From: Veillonella rodentium
GTDB taxonomy: Bacteria > Bacillota > Negativicutes > Veillonellales > Veillonellaceae
NCBI RefSeq assembly: GCF_900187285.1
Contig: NZ_LT906470.1
Location: 1,317,501 to 1,381,500, forward strand
DNA length: 64,000 nt
Direction of reading: 5' to 3'
A program made the position numbers and the translations under genes. The notes under the pieces were generated by a model. The model ran no database searches and had not been told where the DNA came from. It saw only the letters and a list, made by a program, of their open reading frames with translations. The stretch's first letter is position 1. Every line of letters starts with the position of its first letter. Below are positions 56,032 to 64,000 of this stretch, in pieces.

Positions 56032-56484
56032 TCAGAATAAAAATAACCATAATAAAAATATAGCCATACAGAGCAGAATCACGCCTAAGATAATGCGTTC
56101 CTGTACGATAGAGCGCTGTCGTTTACGCTGACGCGTTTCCAATGACATACGCTTTTTAGTCGTCTGATATTCCGCATATTCACTCTGTACCAGTGTAGGC
56201 TTCGACTGTACCTTATATCTCGACACGGGACGTACAGAAAACGTATCTATATCACCGACCTGATTTTGATAGGCCGCTACCAGTCGATCCCCGTCTAAAT
56301 CCAGATAATTCCCGTAATTTCGTATAAAACCTTTTACATAGACCCGTCCGGGAATCACATCATAATTACCGTCTTCGATAGCCTCTAAATAGGTAGTTTT
56401 AATATGCAGCGCTTGTTCTACATCTTTAAAAGTTAAATTACGTCGCACCCGTTCCCGGCGTAATTCTTCGCCTAATTCAGCCAT
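56032..56484 (-). CDS. RodZ-like helix-turn-helix membrane protein
   Basis: 150 residues. MAELGEELRRERVRRNLTFKDVEQALHIKT and YLEAIEDGNYDVIPGRVYVKGFIRNYGNYL form the RodZ-type HTH_25 domain; a single C-terminal helix (IILGVILLCMAIFLLWLFLF) follows. Full RodZ proteins have a large periplasmic domain after the helix; this one ends there, so it is a short form. It should link MreB-type cell-shape machinery to the membrane. Confidence 0.82.
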   Translation of the reverse strand: MAELGEELRRERVRRNLTFKDVEQALHIKTTYLEAIEDGNYDVIPGRVYVKGFIRNYGNYLDLDGDRLVAAYQNQVGDIDTFSVRPVSRYKVQSKPTLVQSEYAEYQTTKKRMSLETRQRKRQRSIVQERIILGVILLCMAIFLLWLFLF

Positions 56485-56606
56485 ACTCCATCCTTTCCGA
56501 ATCTATGTAATCGATACACTTTCTGATCAAAGATCATATGAAAGCATAGGTCCATTAAAAGAATTATAAAAGAGAACCATTTAAATTATTTATCATAAGC
56601 AGAAAG

Positions 56607-59249
56607 CTATTCCTCCGAATGGTCATCCGAGAAATATCGAGCTTTCGCCTGTTCAGAGCTCATCAATATCTCTCTTGCCTTACTGCCCATGCTAGGACCT
56701 ACAATCTTAAGATCCTCCATCGTATCCACAAGTCGGGCCGCCCGCGTATAGCCGATGCGGAATCTACGTTGCAGCATCGATACCGAGGCTTGCCCAGATT
56801 CCATAACGAGATTTACAGCGCGTTCCAAAAGTTCGTCGCGATATATATCCTCGCCGTCGGACAATTGGTTATCCGAGTCCTTTTCCGCCTCCTTTGTCAC
56901 CGTATCATCGTATTCCGGTTCACGTTGTGCTTTCACAAATTCTACTAATTTTTCTACCTCATCATCTGAGATAAATGCCCCCTGTATACGAATCGGTTTA
57001 TTCGCACCGATCGGCGCAAAGAGCATATCCCCTTTACCGAGCAGTTTTTCAGCACCCGCCATATCAAGAATGGTACGGGAATCAATTTGAGATCCTACGG
57101 CAAAGGAAATACGGCTCGGCACATTCGCCTTGATAGAACCGGTAATAACATTGACGGATGGACGTTGTGTGGCAAGCACCATGTGAAGCCCTGCAGCACG
57201 TGCCATCTGCGCCAAACGGCTGATAGATTCCTCTATATCATCAGGAGCCGTCATCATAAGATCCGCTAACTCGTCGATGATGATAACGACCAACGGCATG
57301 GCCGTCTTCGGATGAAGTTCATTATACCGTTTTATATCACGTACACCGGTGGCCGCAAATGTTTTATATCGCGCTTCCATTTCTCGTACGGCCCAGCGCA
57401 ATACGGCGGCCGCCTTTTTCATGTCCGTCACAACCGGTGCCATCAAATGAGGAATACCGTTATATACGGATAATTCAACCATTTTAGGGTCAATGAGAAG
57501 CAGTTTAACCTCTTCCGGTTTACGGCTGAAAAGAATACTGGAAATGAGCGTGTTTACACAAACGGATTTGCCGGAACCCGTTGTCCCGGCCACCAGTAAG
57601 TGAGGCATTTTTGCCAAATCCGTAATGACCGGCTTACCCGCAATGTCCTTACCAAGCCCCACAGGAATGCCTCCTCGGGCGTCCTTAAAGTCGCTACAGT
57701 CTAGTACGTCCCGCAAATGAACAGCCTCTGTCGCCTTATTCGGCACCTCTATACCGATAGCGGATTTACCAGGAATCGGAGCCTCCATACGGATATGTTG
57801 AGCTGCAAGATTTAAGGCGATATCATCGGTCAAATTGACGATACGACTCACCTTAACACCTTGAGCCGGTTCAATTTCATAACGTGTTACCGTCGGCCCC
57901 TGAGTAGCATTGACCACCTTAGCCGTAATACCGAAACTGCTCAATACATTTTCAAGCAACATCGCATTATGAGCCACTTCATCACCGCTAGTTTGACTCC
58001 CCTTCCCTTTCGATAGAATATCAAGACTCGGGAAGTGATATGGCCGATCATAAGTACGGTGGATATGCCCCTCCTTAGACACCGCCACTTGTGCCGTATC
58101 CTCCGTAGTACTTGCGATAGACGGCACATTTAGAGTCATACCGGACATGCCTGCACCTGCACTGACCGAGCTGGCTGCGGCACCTGTGCCGGGTACAGCG
58201 GAAACAATATTCACCGCAGAAGATTCATCGTCAAATTCTTCATCAGGCACATATTCATATTCCTCATCAGGGGCATATATATAATCATCATCGTCAGATG
58301 AATCAACAGCTTCGCCATGCTGTGCATCACCGGAGACCACCGATATATCCGCCAAGGTTTCAGCAGCGCGATTACGAGCCTCCAATTCAGCCAGTTCCTT
58401 CCATGAAGAAGGTTGAGCTGATGTAGCAGACGATATTTCATCTGTTGGTATAGCGGTTTCAAAATCATCTTCAAATTGATAATCCTCGACCTCTGTCGGG
58501 GGTGTTACACCGCGTTCTTCCAGTCCGTGCAACGCCTGATCCGCAGCCTCGGAAAATCGCATATCCTTCTCCCGATTATATGCTTTTCGTTGAGCCGCAT
58601 CCTTGCGTTGTTCATTCCAGTCGTCGAAGACTTCTTTCGCAACAGCAACTTTTTCCGCAGCCACTTCCTTCGCCACATCAAGGCCGACCTGTGTTTTATC
58701 TACCGCTTTTTGCAAGCCGTTGCGCAACGACAATCGCGTAACGATGAGACCAAAGCACAATAAGAGCACCACATCCATGATGATGCCCCCTACATTGCCC
58801 AGAAGAGTACGCAAGAAGGTCGCAATAGCACCGCCTACAACACCGCCTTGATCCGCTAATTGCGTGGTCAACAATTCCTGTCCCTCAGGCACGCGCCATA
58901 ACGGAACAAGTGCTAATAGAAACAAGAAAAATAATGCCATCGCAATGCCGCGCTTTGTAACGGATACAAAGGTACCGTGATACAATAGTCGCCAGCCGAT
59001 CCAGAGTACGCATAGACATGGTACAATACCGCCTAAACCGAAGCCATATTTAAATATTCCCGTTACGATGTCACCGACTACACCGAGTTCCGCACCGAAA
59101 AAGCCCAGCAAAGAAATAACGGCAAAGGCTATCACAATTAAGCCCTTCACCTCATTGCGAACTGAAAAGCCCGCCGAGTTCTGCTTTGATGTTGTTCGCT
59201 TGCGTTGTGCAGTACGCTTTTTTCTGGTGGAAGTATTTTCTTCTGCCAT
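56607..59249 (-). CDS. ftsK: FtsK/SpoIIIE DNA translocase
   Basis: 880 residues from the ATG at 59249; a TTG at 59261 is an alternative, closer to AAGGGG. N-terminal basic tail, four transmembrane helices to about 190, an acidic linker with DDDYIYAPDEEYEYVPDEE, then the motor: VAGTTGSGKSVCVNTLIS (Walker A), LVVIIIDELADLMM (Walker B), and the C-terminal gamma winged helix (GQASVSMLQRRFRIGYTRAA). It pumps chromosome DNA through the septum. Downstream gene is the RodZ-like protein, about 120 bp on. Confidence 0.95.
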   Translation of the reverse strand: MAEENTSTRKKRTAQRKRTTSKQNSAGFSVRNEVKGLIVIAFAVISLLGFFGAELGVVGDIVTGIFKYGFGLGGIVPCLCVLWIGWRLLYHGTFVSVTKRGIAMALFFLFLLALVPLWRVPEGQELLTTQLADQGGVVGGAIATFLRTLLGNVGGIIMDVVLLLCFGLIVTRLSLRNGLQKAVDKTQVGLDVAKEVAAEKVAVAKEVFDDWNEQRKDAAQRKAYNREKDMRFSEAADQALHGLEERGVTPPTEVEDYQFEDDFETAIPTDEISSATSAQPSSWKELAELEARNRAAETLADISVVSGDAQHGEAVDSSDDDDYIYAPDEEYEYVPDEEFDDESSAVNIVSAVPGTGAAASSVSAGAGMSGMTLNVPSIASTTEDTAQVAVSKEGHIHRTYDRPYHFPSLDILSKGKGSQTSGDEVAHNAMLLENVLSSFGITAKVVNATQGPTVTRYEIEPAQGVKVSRIVNLTDDIALNLAAQHIRMEAPIPGKSAIGIEVPNKATEAVHLRDVLDCSDFKDARGGIPVGLGKDIAGKPVITDLAKMPHLLVAGTTGSGKSVCVNTLISSILFSRKPEEVKLLLIDPKMVELSVYNGIPHLMAPVVTDMKKAAAVLRWAVREMEARYKTFAATGVRDIKRYNELHPKTAMPLVVIIIDELADLMMTAPDDIEESISRLAQMARAAGLHMVLATQRPSVNVITGSIKANVPSRISFAVGSQIDSRTILDMAGAEKLLGKGDMLFAPIGANKPIRIQGAFISDDEVEKLVEFVKAQREPEYDDTVTKEAEKDSDNQLSDGEDIYRDELLERAVNLVMESGQASVSMLQRRFRIGYTRAARLVDTMEDLKIVGPSMGSKAREILMSSEQAKARYFSDDHSEE

Positions 59250-59331
59250 AAATCTGTACAAACCCCTTACTTATATAATATTACTGATGAATAAACTATC
59301 ATTATATTATACCATATATCGAAGTATTTAT

Positions 59332-60633
59332 TTAATTCCTGCGACGTTCTTCCCAGTCCTGAATTAACTCCGCTTCTTTACCGCGTTTAATACCTTCATA
59401 ATACACGGCATTTTTTAACGGTGTCGGCAAATATTGTTGCTGCACATAACCGTTAGGGTAATTATGAGCATATTTATAAGACTGTCCATGACCGAGCTTA
59501 CCGGCACCGCTATAATGACTATCCTTTAAATGATCAGGCACTTGACCGCAATCCTTATGACGCACATCGGAAATCGCTGCATCAATTCCCATATAAGCGG
59601 AGTTACTCTTTGGCGCCAACGCCACATAACAGGCCGCTTCAGATAAAATGATACGAGCCTCCGGAAAGCCTACCATATGCGAAGCTTGTGCCGCTGCATT
59701 TGCCAGAATGAGCGCCTGAGGATCAGCCAGGCCGACATCCTCTGCAGCACAGATAACGATACGGCGAGCGATAAAATTAGGATCCTCTCCGGCCTCGATC
59801 ATACGTGCTAAATAGTGCAATGTCGCCTGTACATCCGATCCGCGCATACTTTTAATAAAAGCGGAAATCGTATCATAATGACTGTCGCCCTTCTTGTCAT
59901 ATGTATAAATACGGCGACCGACGACCTTTTCAAGGACCTCAATGGTAATATCCCCTTCATCGGGTACCATGGCGGCGGCCTGCTCCAATATGTTGAGCGC
60001 CATCCGTCCGTCTCCGTTCACGAAAATGCCTACATTCTCCAACACTTCATCCGTTACATGGAGCTTTCGTTTTCCAAGACCTACAGTCTCATCGGTAACG
60101 GCACGGCGCAATATCTGCCGTATCGCTTTCGGAGTAAGCGCCTCCAGCGTGATGAGACGCAATCTGGATAATAATGGACGATTGACTTCAAAAAAGGGAT
60201 TTTCCGTGGTAGCCCCGATAAGGATAATCGTACCGTCCTCTACACACGGTAGTAACACGTCTTGTTGACTTTTATTAAAACGATGAATTTCATCGAGAAA
60301 TAAAATGGTTCGCTGCTGCAGTGACCTTACGCGTTTACGGGCATCCTCTATGATGTTGCGCAACTCAGCAATACCCGCATTTGTAGCATTTAAATTGACA
60401 AAGTGACTGTGACTCACCTTCGCGATGATTCCCGCCAATGTAGTCTTACCCGTACCGCACGGTCCATAAAAAAGCATAGACGGAATCGTATCCTTTTCTA
60501 CCATGGCGCGCAAAAAAGTACCCTTACCTACCGCCTTTTCCTGACCATATAAATGATCCAGTTCAGTGGGGCGCATGCGCACCGGTAACGGTTCGTACAC
60601 ATTTGTTTGCGGCGTATCAAATAAACTGTCCAT
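59332..60633 (-). CDS. rarA: Replication-associated recombination protein A
   Basis: 433 residues from the ATG at 60633 (MDSLFDTPQ), 5 nt after GGGGTG. PLPVRMRPTELDHLYGQEKAVG, Walker A LFYGPCGTGKTTLAG, Walker B TILFLDEIHRFNKSQQDVLL, GATTENPFFEVNRPLLSR and the C-terminal MAAA-type domain (YLARMIEAGEDPNFIARRIV, FPEARIILSEAACYVALAPKSN) are all standard RarA/MgsA. It acts at stalled replication forks. It follows the 6S RNA gene. Confidence 0.95.
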   Translation of the reverse strand: MDSLFDTPQTNVYEPLPVRMRPTELDHLYGQEKAVGKGTFLRAMVEKDTIPSMLFYGPCGTGKTTLAGIIAKVSHSHFVNLNATNAGIAELRNIIEDARKRVRSLQQRTILFLDEIHRFNKSQQDVLLPCVEDGTIILIGATTENPFFEVNRPLLSRLRLITLEALTPKAIRQILRRAVTDETVGLGKRKLHVTDEVLENVGIFVNGDGRMALNILEQAAAMVPDEGDITIEVLEKVVGRRIYTYDKKGDSHYDTISAFIKSMRGSDVQATLHYLARMIEAGEDPNFIARRIVICAAEDVGLADPQALILANAAAQASHMVGFPEARIILSEAACYVALAPKSNSAYMGIDAAISDVRHKDCGQVPDHLKDSHYSGAGKLGHGQSYKYAHNYPNGYVQQQYLPTPLKNAVYYEGIKRGKEAELIQDWEERRRN

Positions 60634-60670
60634 CATATCACCCCACTTTGTCACACAAATTTTTCAAATC

Positions 60671-60851
60671 AAAAAAAAGCCCCACCATGCCGTAATGTAC
60701 CGCGTTTTGATCCTGCAAGGGCAGGTGGGTGTCCTCCTCATCCTGCAGTTGTCCCGACTGGGCGTAACGTTCGGACGAGAGCTTAGACTCCCAAAGTAAA
60801 TGTGTTGGCTCAAAACTGCGATATCACACGCACATGGCAGGGATACCTTAT
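60671..60851 (-). ncRNA. ssrS: 6S RNA
   Basis: The 181-nt region folds as one long rod on the minus strand: CCCTGCCATG near the 5' end pairs with CATGGTGGGG near the 3' end, and TTTTGA pairs with TCAAAA next to the central bubble. The 3' side ends in eight T (60671-60678). A promoter with TTGTAA (60881-60886), 17 nt and TACTAT (60858-60863) puts the start near 60851. Position between aspS and rarA matches B. subtilis bsrA. 6S RNA traps the housekeeping RNA polymerase in stationary phase. The family call rests on structure and synteny. Confidence 0.75.
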
Positions 60852-60857
60852 ACATAA

Positions 60858-60886
60858 ATAGTATCAGAAAGATTAGGCATTTACAA
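60858..60886 (-). promoter_or_regulatory. Promoter of the 6S RNA gene
   Basis: TTGTAA (60881-60886) and TACTAT (60858-60863) with exactly 17 nt between. It resembles the thrS promoter (TTGAAA, 17 nt, TACTAT). Confidence 0.65.
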
Positions 60887-60926
60887 GTCTTGACATTTCA
60901 AATTCATGTAATTCTTGCCTATATTT

Positions 60927-62723
60927 TTACACTAATTTTTCTTCACCTAAATCTGTTTTAATATGTAATTCTTTTAACTGTTTCATTTCCACTTCGGACG
61001 GTGCCTGACTCATGATGTCGCTCGCACTTTGTGTCTTAGGGAATGCAATTACGTCGCGAATGGATTGACGTTTGGCCATCAACATTACCAAGCGGTCGAG
61101 GCCGAATGCACAGCCTGCATGAGGCGGTGCACCGTATTGGAATGCATCAAGCATGAAGCCGAATTTGGATTTTGCTTCCTCTGAGGACAAACCGATAGCG
61201 GCAAATACTTTTTCCTGTACATCGGATTGATAGATACGCAAAGAACCGCCACCGATTTCGACGCCGTTCAATACCATATCATATGCGATAGCTTTCACGC
61301 TGCCCGGATCGGACTGCAATTTATCAAGATCCTCATGGCGAGGCATCGTGAACGGATGATGCATCGCAACATAGCGTTTTTCATCTTCATTGTATTCAAA
61401 CATAGGGAAATCCGTCACCCATGTGAAAGCCAGTTTATCTTCGTCAATCATGTTCATGCGACGAGCCATTTCAAGGCGTAATTCACCCAATGCACGAGCT
61501 ACCGTAGCAGGTTTATCGGCGATCATCAATACGAGGTCGCCACCCTTAGCGCCCATTTTCTCACCGATGCTTCGAATCGTATCTTCACCTAGGAATTTCA
61601 TGATCTGAGATTTGATGGAGCCATCTTCGTTAAAGCATGCCCATGCAAGGCCTTTCGCACCATACCGGTTTACATATTCAACAAGATCGTCAAGCTCGCG
61701 GCGAGGAATCCCCGCATCGCCGGGTACGACGATACCTTTTACGATACCACCGTTATCGATTACGGAGCGGAATACTTTAAACTCGGTATCTTTTACCAAT
61801 TCGGTAACATCCGTAAATGCCATATCAAAGCGAAGATCCGGCTTATCGGAACCGTATTTATCCATCGCTTCATCCCATGTAATGCGAGGCATAGGCAAAG
61901 AAATTTCTTTACCTAACGCCGTTTTAAATACATGAGCGATCATCTCTTCGAGCAATGCATAAATATCTTCCTCATCAACAAAGGACATTTCCAAGTCCAG
62001 CTGAGTAAACTCAGGTTGACGGTCCGCACGTAAATCTTCATCGCGGAAACAGCGAACGATTTGGAAATATTTTTCATACCCCGCCACCATCAGGATTTGT
62101 TTAAAAATCTGTGGAGACTGAGGCAATGCATAAAATGTACCTGCATTCACACGGGACGGCACGAGATAATCACGAGCCCCTTCCGGTGTGGACTTGGTAA
62201 GCATCGGTGTTTCAATTTCCAAGAAATCACGACTGTCGAAGAAATCGCGCATCGCCTTTGTCACCTTATGACGCAAAATCAAGTTGCGTTGCATTTCAGG
62301 ACGACGTAAGTCGAGATAACGATATTTCAAACGGATATTTTCGTCCACGTCGATATCATCTTGAATATAGAAAGGAGGCGTTTTAGAGGAATTCAACACG
62401 CGCAACTCCTCGCAGAACATTTCATATGCCCCCGTCGGAAGGTTCGGATTTACTGCATCCGCATCGCGTTTTGTGATTTTACCGCGCACACATAGCACAT
62501 ATTCATTACGCACATCCTCCGCTTTGTGGAACGATTCCACATTATGATCAGGAGATGCCACTACTTGTACTACACCGGAACGATCGCGTAGATCCAAGAA
62601 AATCAATCCGCCGTGGTCACGACGACGTTCCACCCAACCACATAATACGACCTCTTTATCTACCTCCGCTTCGGAAATAGTGCCACAACCGTGTGTACGG
62701 TGTAAGCCTTGCATTGTTTCCAT
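60927..62723 (-). CDS. aspS: Aspartyl-tRNA synthetase
   Basis: 598 residues from the ATG at 62723, after AAAGGA; ATGs at 62735 and 62714 are alternatives. OB-fold anticodon domain (VDKEVVLCGWVERRRDHGGLIFLDLRDRSG), class II core with RYLDLRRPEMQRNLILRHKV, ALPQSPQIFKQILMVAGYEKYFQIVRCFRDEDLRADRQPEFTQLD, the bacterial GAD insertion, and GAPPHAGCAFGLDRLVML. It charges tRNA-Asp (and possibly tRNA-Asn). It is co-transcribed with hisS, with the two ends about 9 bp apart. No T-box upstream is seen within the window. Confidence 0.96.
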   Translation of the reverse strand: METMQGLHRTHGCGTISEAEVDKEVVLCGWVERRRDHGGLIFLDLRDRSGVVQVVASPDHNVESFHKAEDVRNEYVLCVRGKITKRDADAVNPNLPTGAYEMFCEELRVLNSSKTPPFYIQDDIDVDENIRLKYRYLDLRRPEMQRNLILRHKVTKAMRDFFDSRDFLEIETPMLTKSTPEGARDYLVPSRVNAGTFYALPQSPQIFKQILMVAGYEKYFQIVRCFRDEDLRADRQPEFTQLDLEMSFVDEEDIYALLEEMIAHVFKTALGKEISLPMPRITWDEAMDKYGSDKPDLRFDMAFTDVTELVKDTEFKVFRSVIDNGGIVKGIVVPGDAGIPRRELDDLVEYVNRYGAKGLAWACFNEDGSIKSQIMKFLGEDTIRSIGEKMGAKGGDLVLMIADKPATVARALGELRLEMARRMNMIDEDKLAFTWVTDFPMFEYNEDEKRYVAMHHPFTMPRHEDLDKLQSDPGSVKAIAYDMVLNGVEIGGGSLRIYQSDVQEKVFAAIGLSSEEAKSKFGFMLDAFQYGAPPHAGCAFGLDRLVMLMAKRQSIRDVIAFPKTQSASDIMSQAPSEVEMKQLKELHIKTDLGEEKLV

Positions 62724-62731
62724 TCTAATTG

Positions 62732-64000
62732 TCATCCTTTCACCAAAGAAGTTATACGTTCAGAAACTGTATCGAGCGGCACAGTTTCCTGCTCACTTGT
62801 ATCCATGAATCGGATAATGGCCTCCCCACGCGCCAATTCATCATCACCCAATATAATAACATATTTCGCATTAATTTTGTTAGCGTATTTTAATTGAGCC
62901 TTCATGCTCTTGCCCTGTCCGTCCATTTCAACCGTCACATATTTATCGTGCAGTTCGTGACAGATTTTGAAAGCCTCTACCTTCGCCGCATCTCCGAGAG
63001 CCACCACGAATACGGACGGTTCCAATTCAGGTTCCGGTAATAAGTTTTGCTTTTCAAGGGCCAGCAACAACCGTTCCATGCCCATCGCAAACCCGATAGC
63101 CGGTGTGTGAGGACCGTCGAGTTCCTCCACGAGTCCGTCGTAACGACCACCGCCGGCAACGGCACTCTGAGCCCCAAGCGGCGTATACTGCACCTCAAAA
63201 GCGGTTTTCGTATAGTAATCGAGGCCGCGTACAAGGCGTGGGTTCAATGTATACTGCACATCGGCAGCGCTCAGGTACGTCTTCAATTCCACAAAATGAT
63301 CATGACATTCAGCGCACAAGTGCTCATGAATTTCCGGAACTCCTACAGACAGCGCTTTACAGGTTTCATTTTTACAATCCAAAATGCGCAACGGATTTTT
63401 ATATAGACGATCCTGACAATCGCTGCATAATTGATCTTTCTTCGGTTCAAAGAAAGCGATTAATTTCTCACGATATGCAGGTCGACAATTAGGGCAGCCT
63501 ACGGAGTTAACCTCAACATTGAGGTCTTTAAGGCCGAAGTCCTTCAATAACTGAACGACCATACAGATAACTTCGCTGTCCACCACAGGTGATTGAGAGC
63601 CTAACAACTCCGCACCGAACTGGTGAAACTGACGATATCGACCGGCTTGCGGTTTATCATGACGGAACATAGGCCCCATATAGTACCACTTCGTCAGACC
63701 TTCTTTGCCGTACACCTTATTTTCCAAGTATGCGCGTACAGCGGATGCCGTATTTTCAGGACGCAACGTAAAGCTGGAACCGCCGTCATCACCGGTGGTA
63801 AAGGTATACATTTCCTTTTGCACCACGTCCGTCGTTTCCCCGATACCGCGCAAGAACAATTTCGTATCTTCAAAGGCAGGTGTGCGGATTTCATTGAACC
63901 CGTACACTTTACAAATATCGCGCATACGTTGTTCAATATAGTGCCAGTTCTTCATCTGTTCCGGCAAGAAATCTTGTGTACCTCTCGGTTTCTTAATAGC
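62732..64000 (-). CDS. hisS: Histidyl-tRNA synthetase (N-terminus beyond the window)
   Basis: The frame is open to the window edge: AIKKPRGTQDFLPEQ lies before the first start-like codon, and KPRGTQDFLP is the usual hisS N-terminus, so only a few residues are missing. Class II motifs: RTPAFEDTKLFLRGIGETTDVVQKEMYTF, FTLRPENTASAVRAYL, WYYMGPMFRHDKPQAGRYRQFHQFGAELLG, and LVRGLDYYTKTAFEVQY with GGGRYDGLVEELDG. The C-terminal anticodon domain is complete. A CxxC-type group (CSDCQDRLYKNPLRILDCKNETCK) sits in the insertion domain. It charges tRNA-His. Confidence 0.96.
   Translation of the reverse strand, partial: AIKKPRGTQDFLPEQMKNWHYIEQRMRDICKVYGFNEIRTPAFEDTKLFLRGIGETTDVVQKEMYTFTTGDDGGSSFTLRPENTASAVRAYLENKVYGKEGLTKWYYMGPMFRHDKPQAGRYRQFHQFGAELLGSQSPVVDSEVICMVVQLLKDFGLKDLNVEVNSVGCPNCRPAYREKLIAFFEPKKDQLCSDCQDRLYKNPLRILDCKNETCKALSVGVPEIHEHLCAECHDHFVELKTYLSAADVQYTLNPRLVRGLDYYTKTAFEVQYTPLGAQSAVAGGGRYDGLVEELDGPHTPAIGFAMGMERLLLALEKQNLLPEPELEPSVFVVALGDAAKVEAFKICHELHDKYVTVEMDGQGKSMKAQLKYANKINAKYVIILGDDELARGEAIIRFMDTSEQETVPLDTVSERITSLVKG

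Overview
The window looks like a chromosome segment of a Veillonella-like member of the Negativicutes (diderm Firmicutes). This is a judgement from protein sequences and gene order, not from a database search. Supporting points are the Bacillus-type order alaS-ireB-ruvX-DUF1292-mltG-trmR-U32-DUF4911, an infC-rpmI-rplT operon with an L20-type leader, a threonyl T-box, a 6S RNA gene between aspS and rarA, and a Tat-exported [NiFe] hydrogenase. Most genes run leftward on the minus strand.

Layout. 1-2150: a partial exported protein, a flavodoxin-like protein, two copies of a short repeat that looks like a tiny transcription unit, and a ZTP (pfl) riboswitch. 2150-3364: an OFA-family MFS transporter under that riboswitch. 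3371-15750: an AT-rich accessory island with a large UPF1/DNA2-like helicase, a reverse transcriptase gene broken by two near-identical IS30-family elements, a dead third IS30-type element, scrambled IS30 debris, an orphan membrane protein and a nuclease-helicase fusion (DUF2075). 15830-17010: small genes (MmcQ/YjbR, a cysteine-periodic exported microprotein, DUF898). 17104-18400: infC-rpmI-rplT with its attenuator. 18678-20162: an anion permease. 20297-22614: thrS with its T-box. 22721-31400: exported protein, tRNA-modification and alaS cluster. 31571-33485: NlpC/P60 hydrolase and glycosyltransferase. 33763-38599: the hydrogenase operon. 38815-41884: thioredoxin, RNase P RNA, nif3, trmK and a CAT tRNA. 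41947-43544: folE-queE-queD. 43652-51249: rpoD-dnaG, rny and cinA-recA-recX. 51520-59249: rimO, a solute-binding protein, a YgiQ radical SAM protein, a RodZ-like protein and ftsK. 59332-64000: rarA, 6S RNA, aspS and a partial hisS.

The most interesting result is in the accessory island. The reverse transcriptase can be rebuilt base by base: removing both IS30 copies and one copy of each flanking 13-bp direct repeat restores a single 1452-nt frame (483 codons plus stop) with an ATG and ribosome binding site at 10786 and a stop at 6959. The element was therefore a complete RT gene before two independent insertions. Helicase, RT and nuclease-helicase side by side suggest a decaying defence island; that function is inference.

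The core genes form coherent units. Translation genes (thrS, alaS, aspS, hisS, infC, rplT, rpmI) carry RNA-based control where visible. hyaA-hyaB-hyaC-protease-HupH encodes a membrane-bound uptake-type hydrogenase. folE-queE-queD leads from GTP towards 7-deazaguanine. dnaG-rpoD and cinA-recA-recX are conserved macromolecular-synthesis and repair operons.
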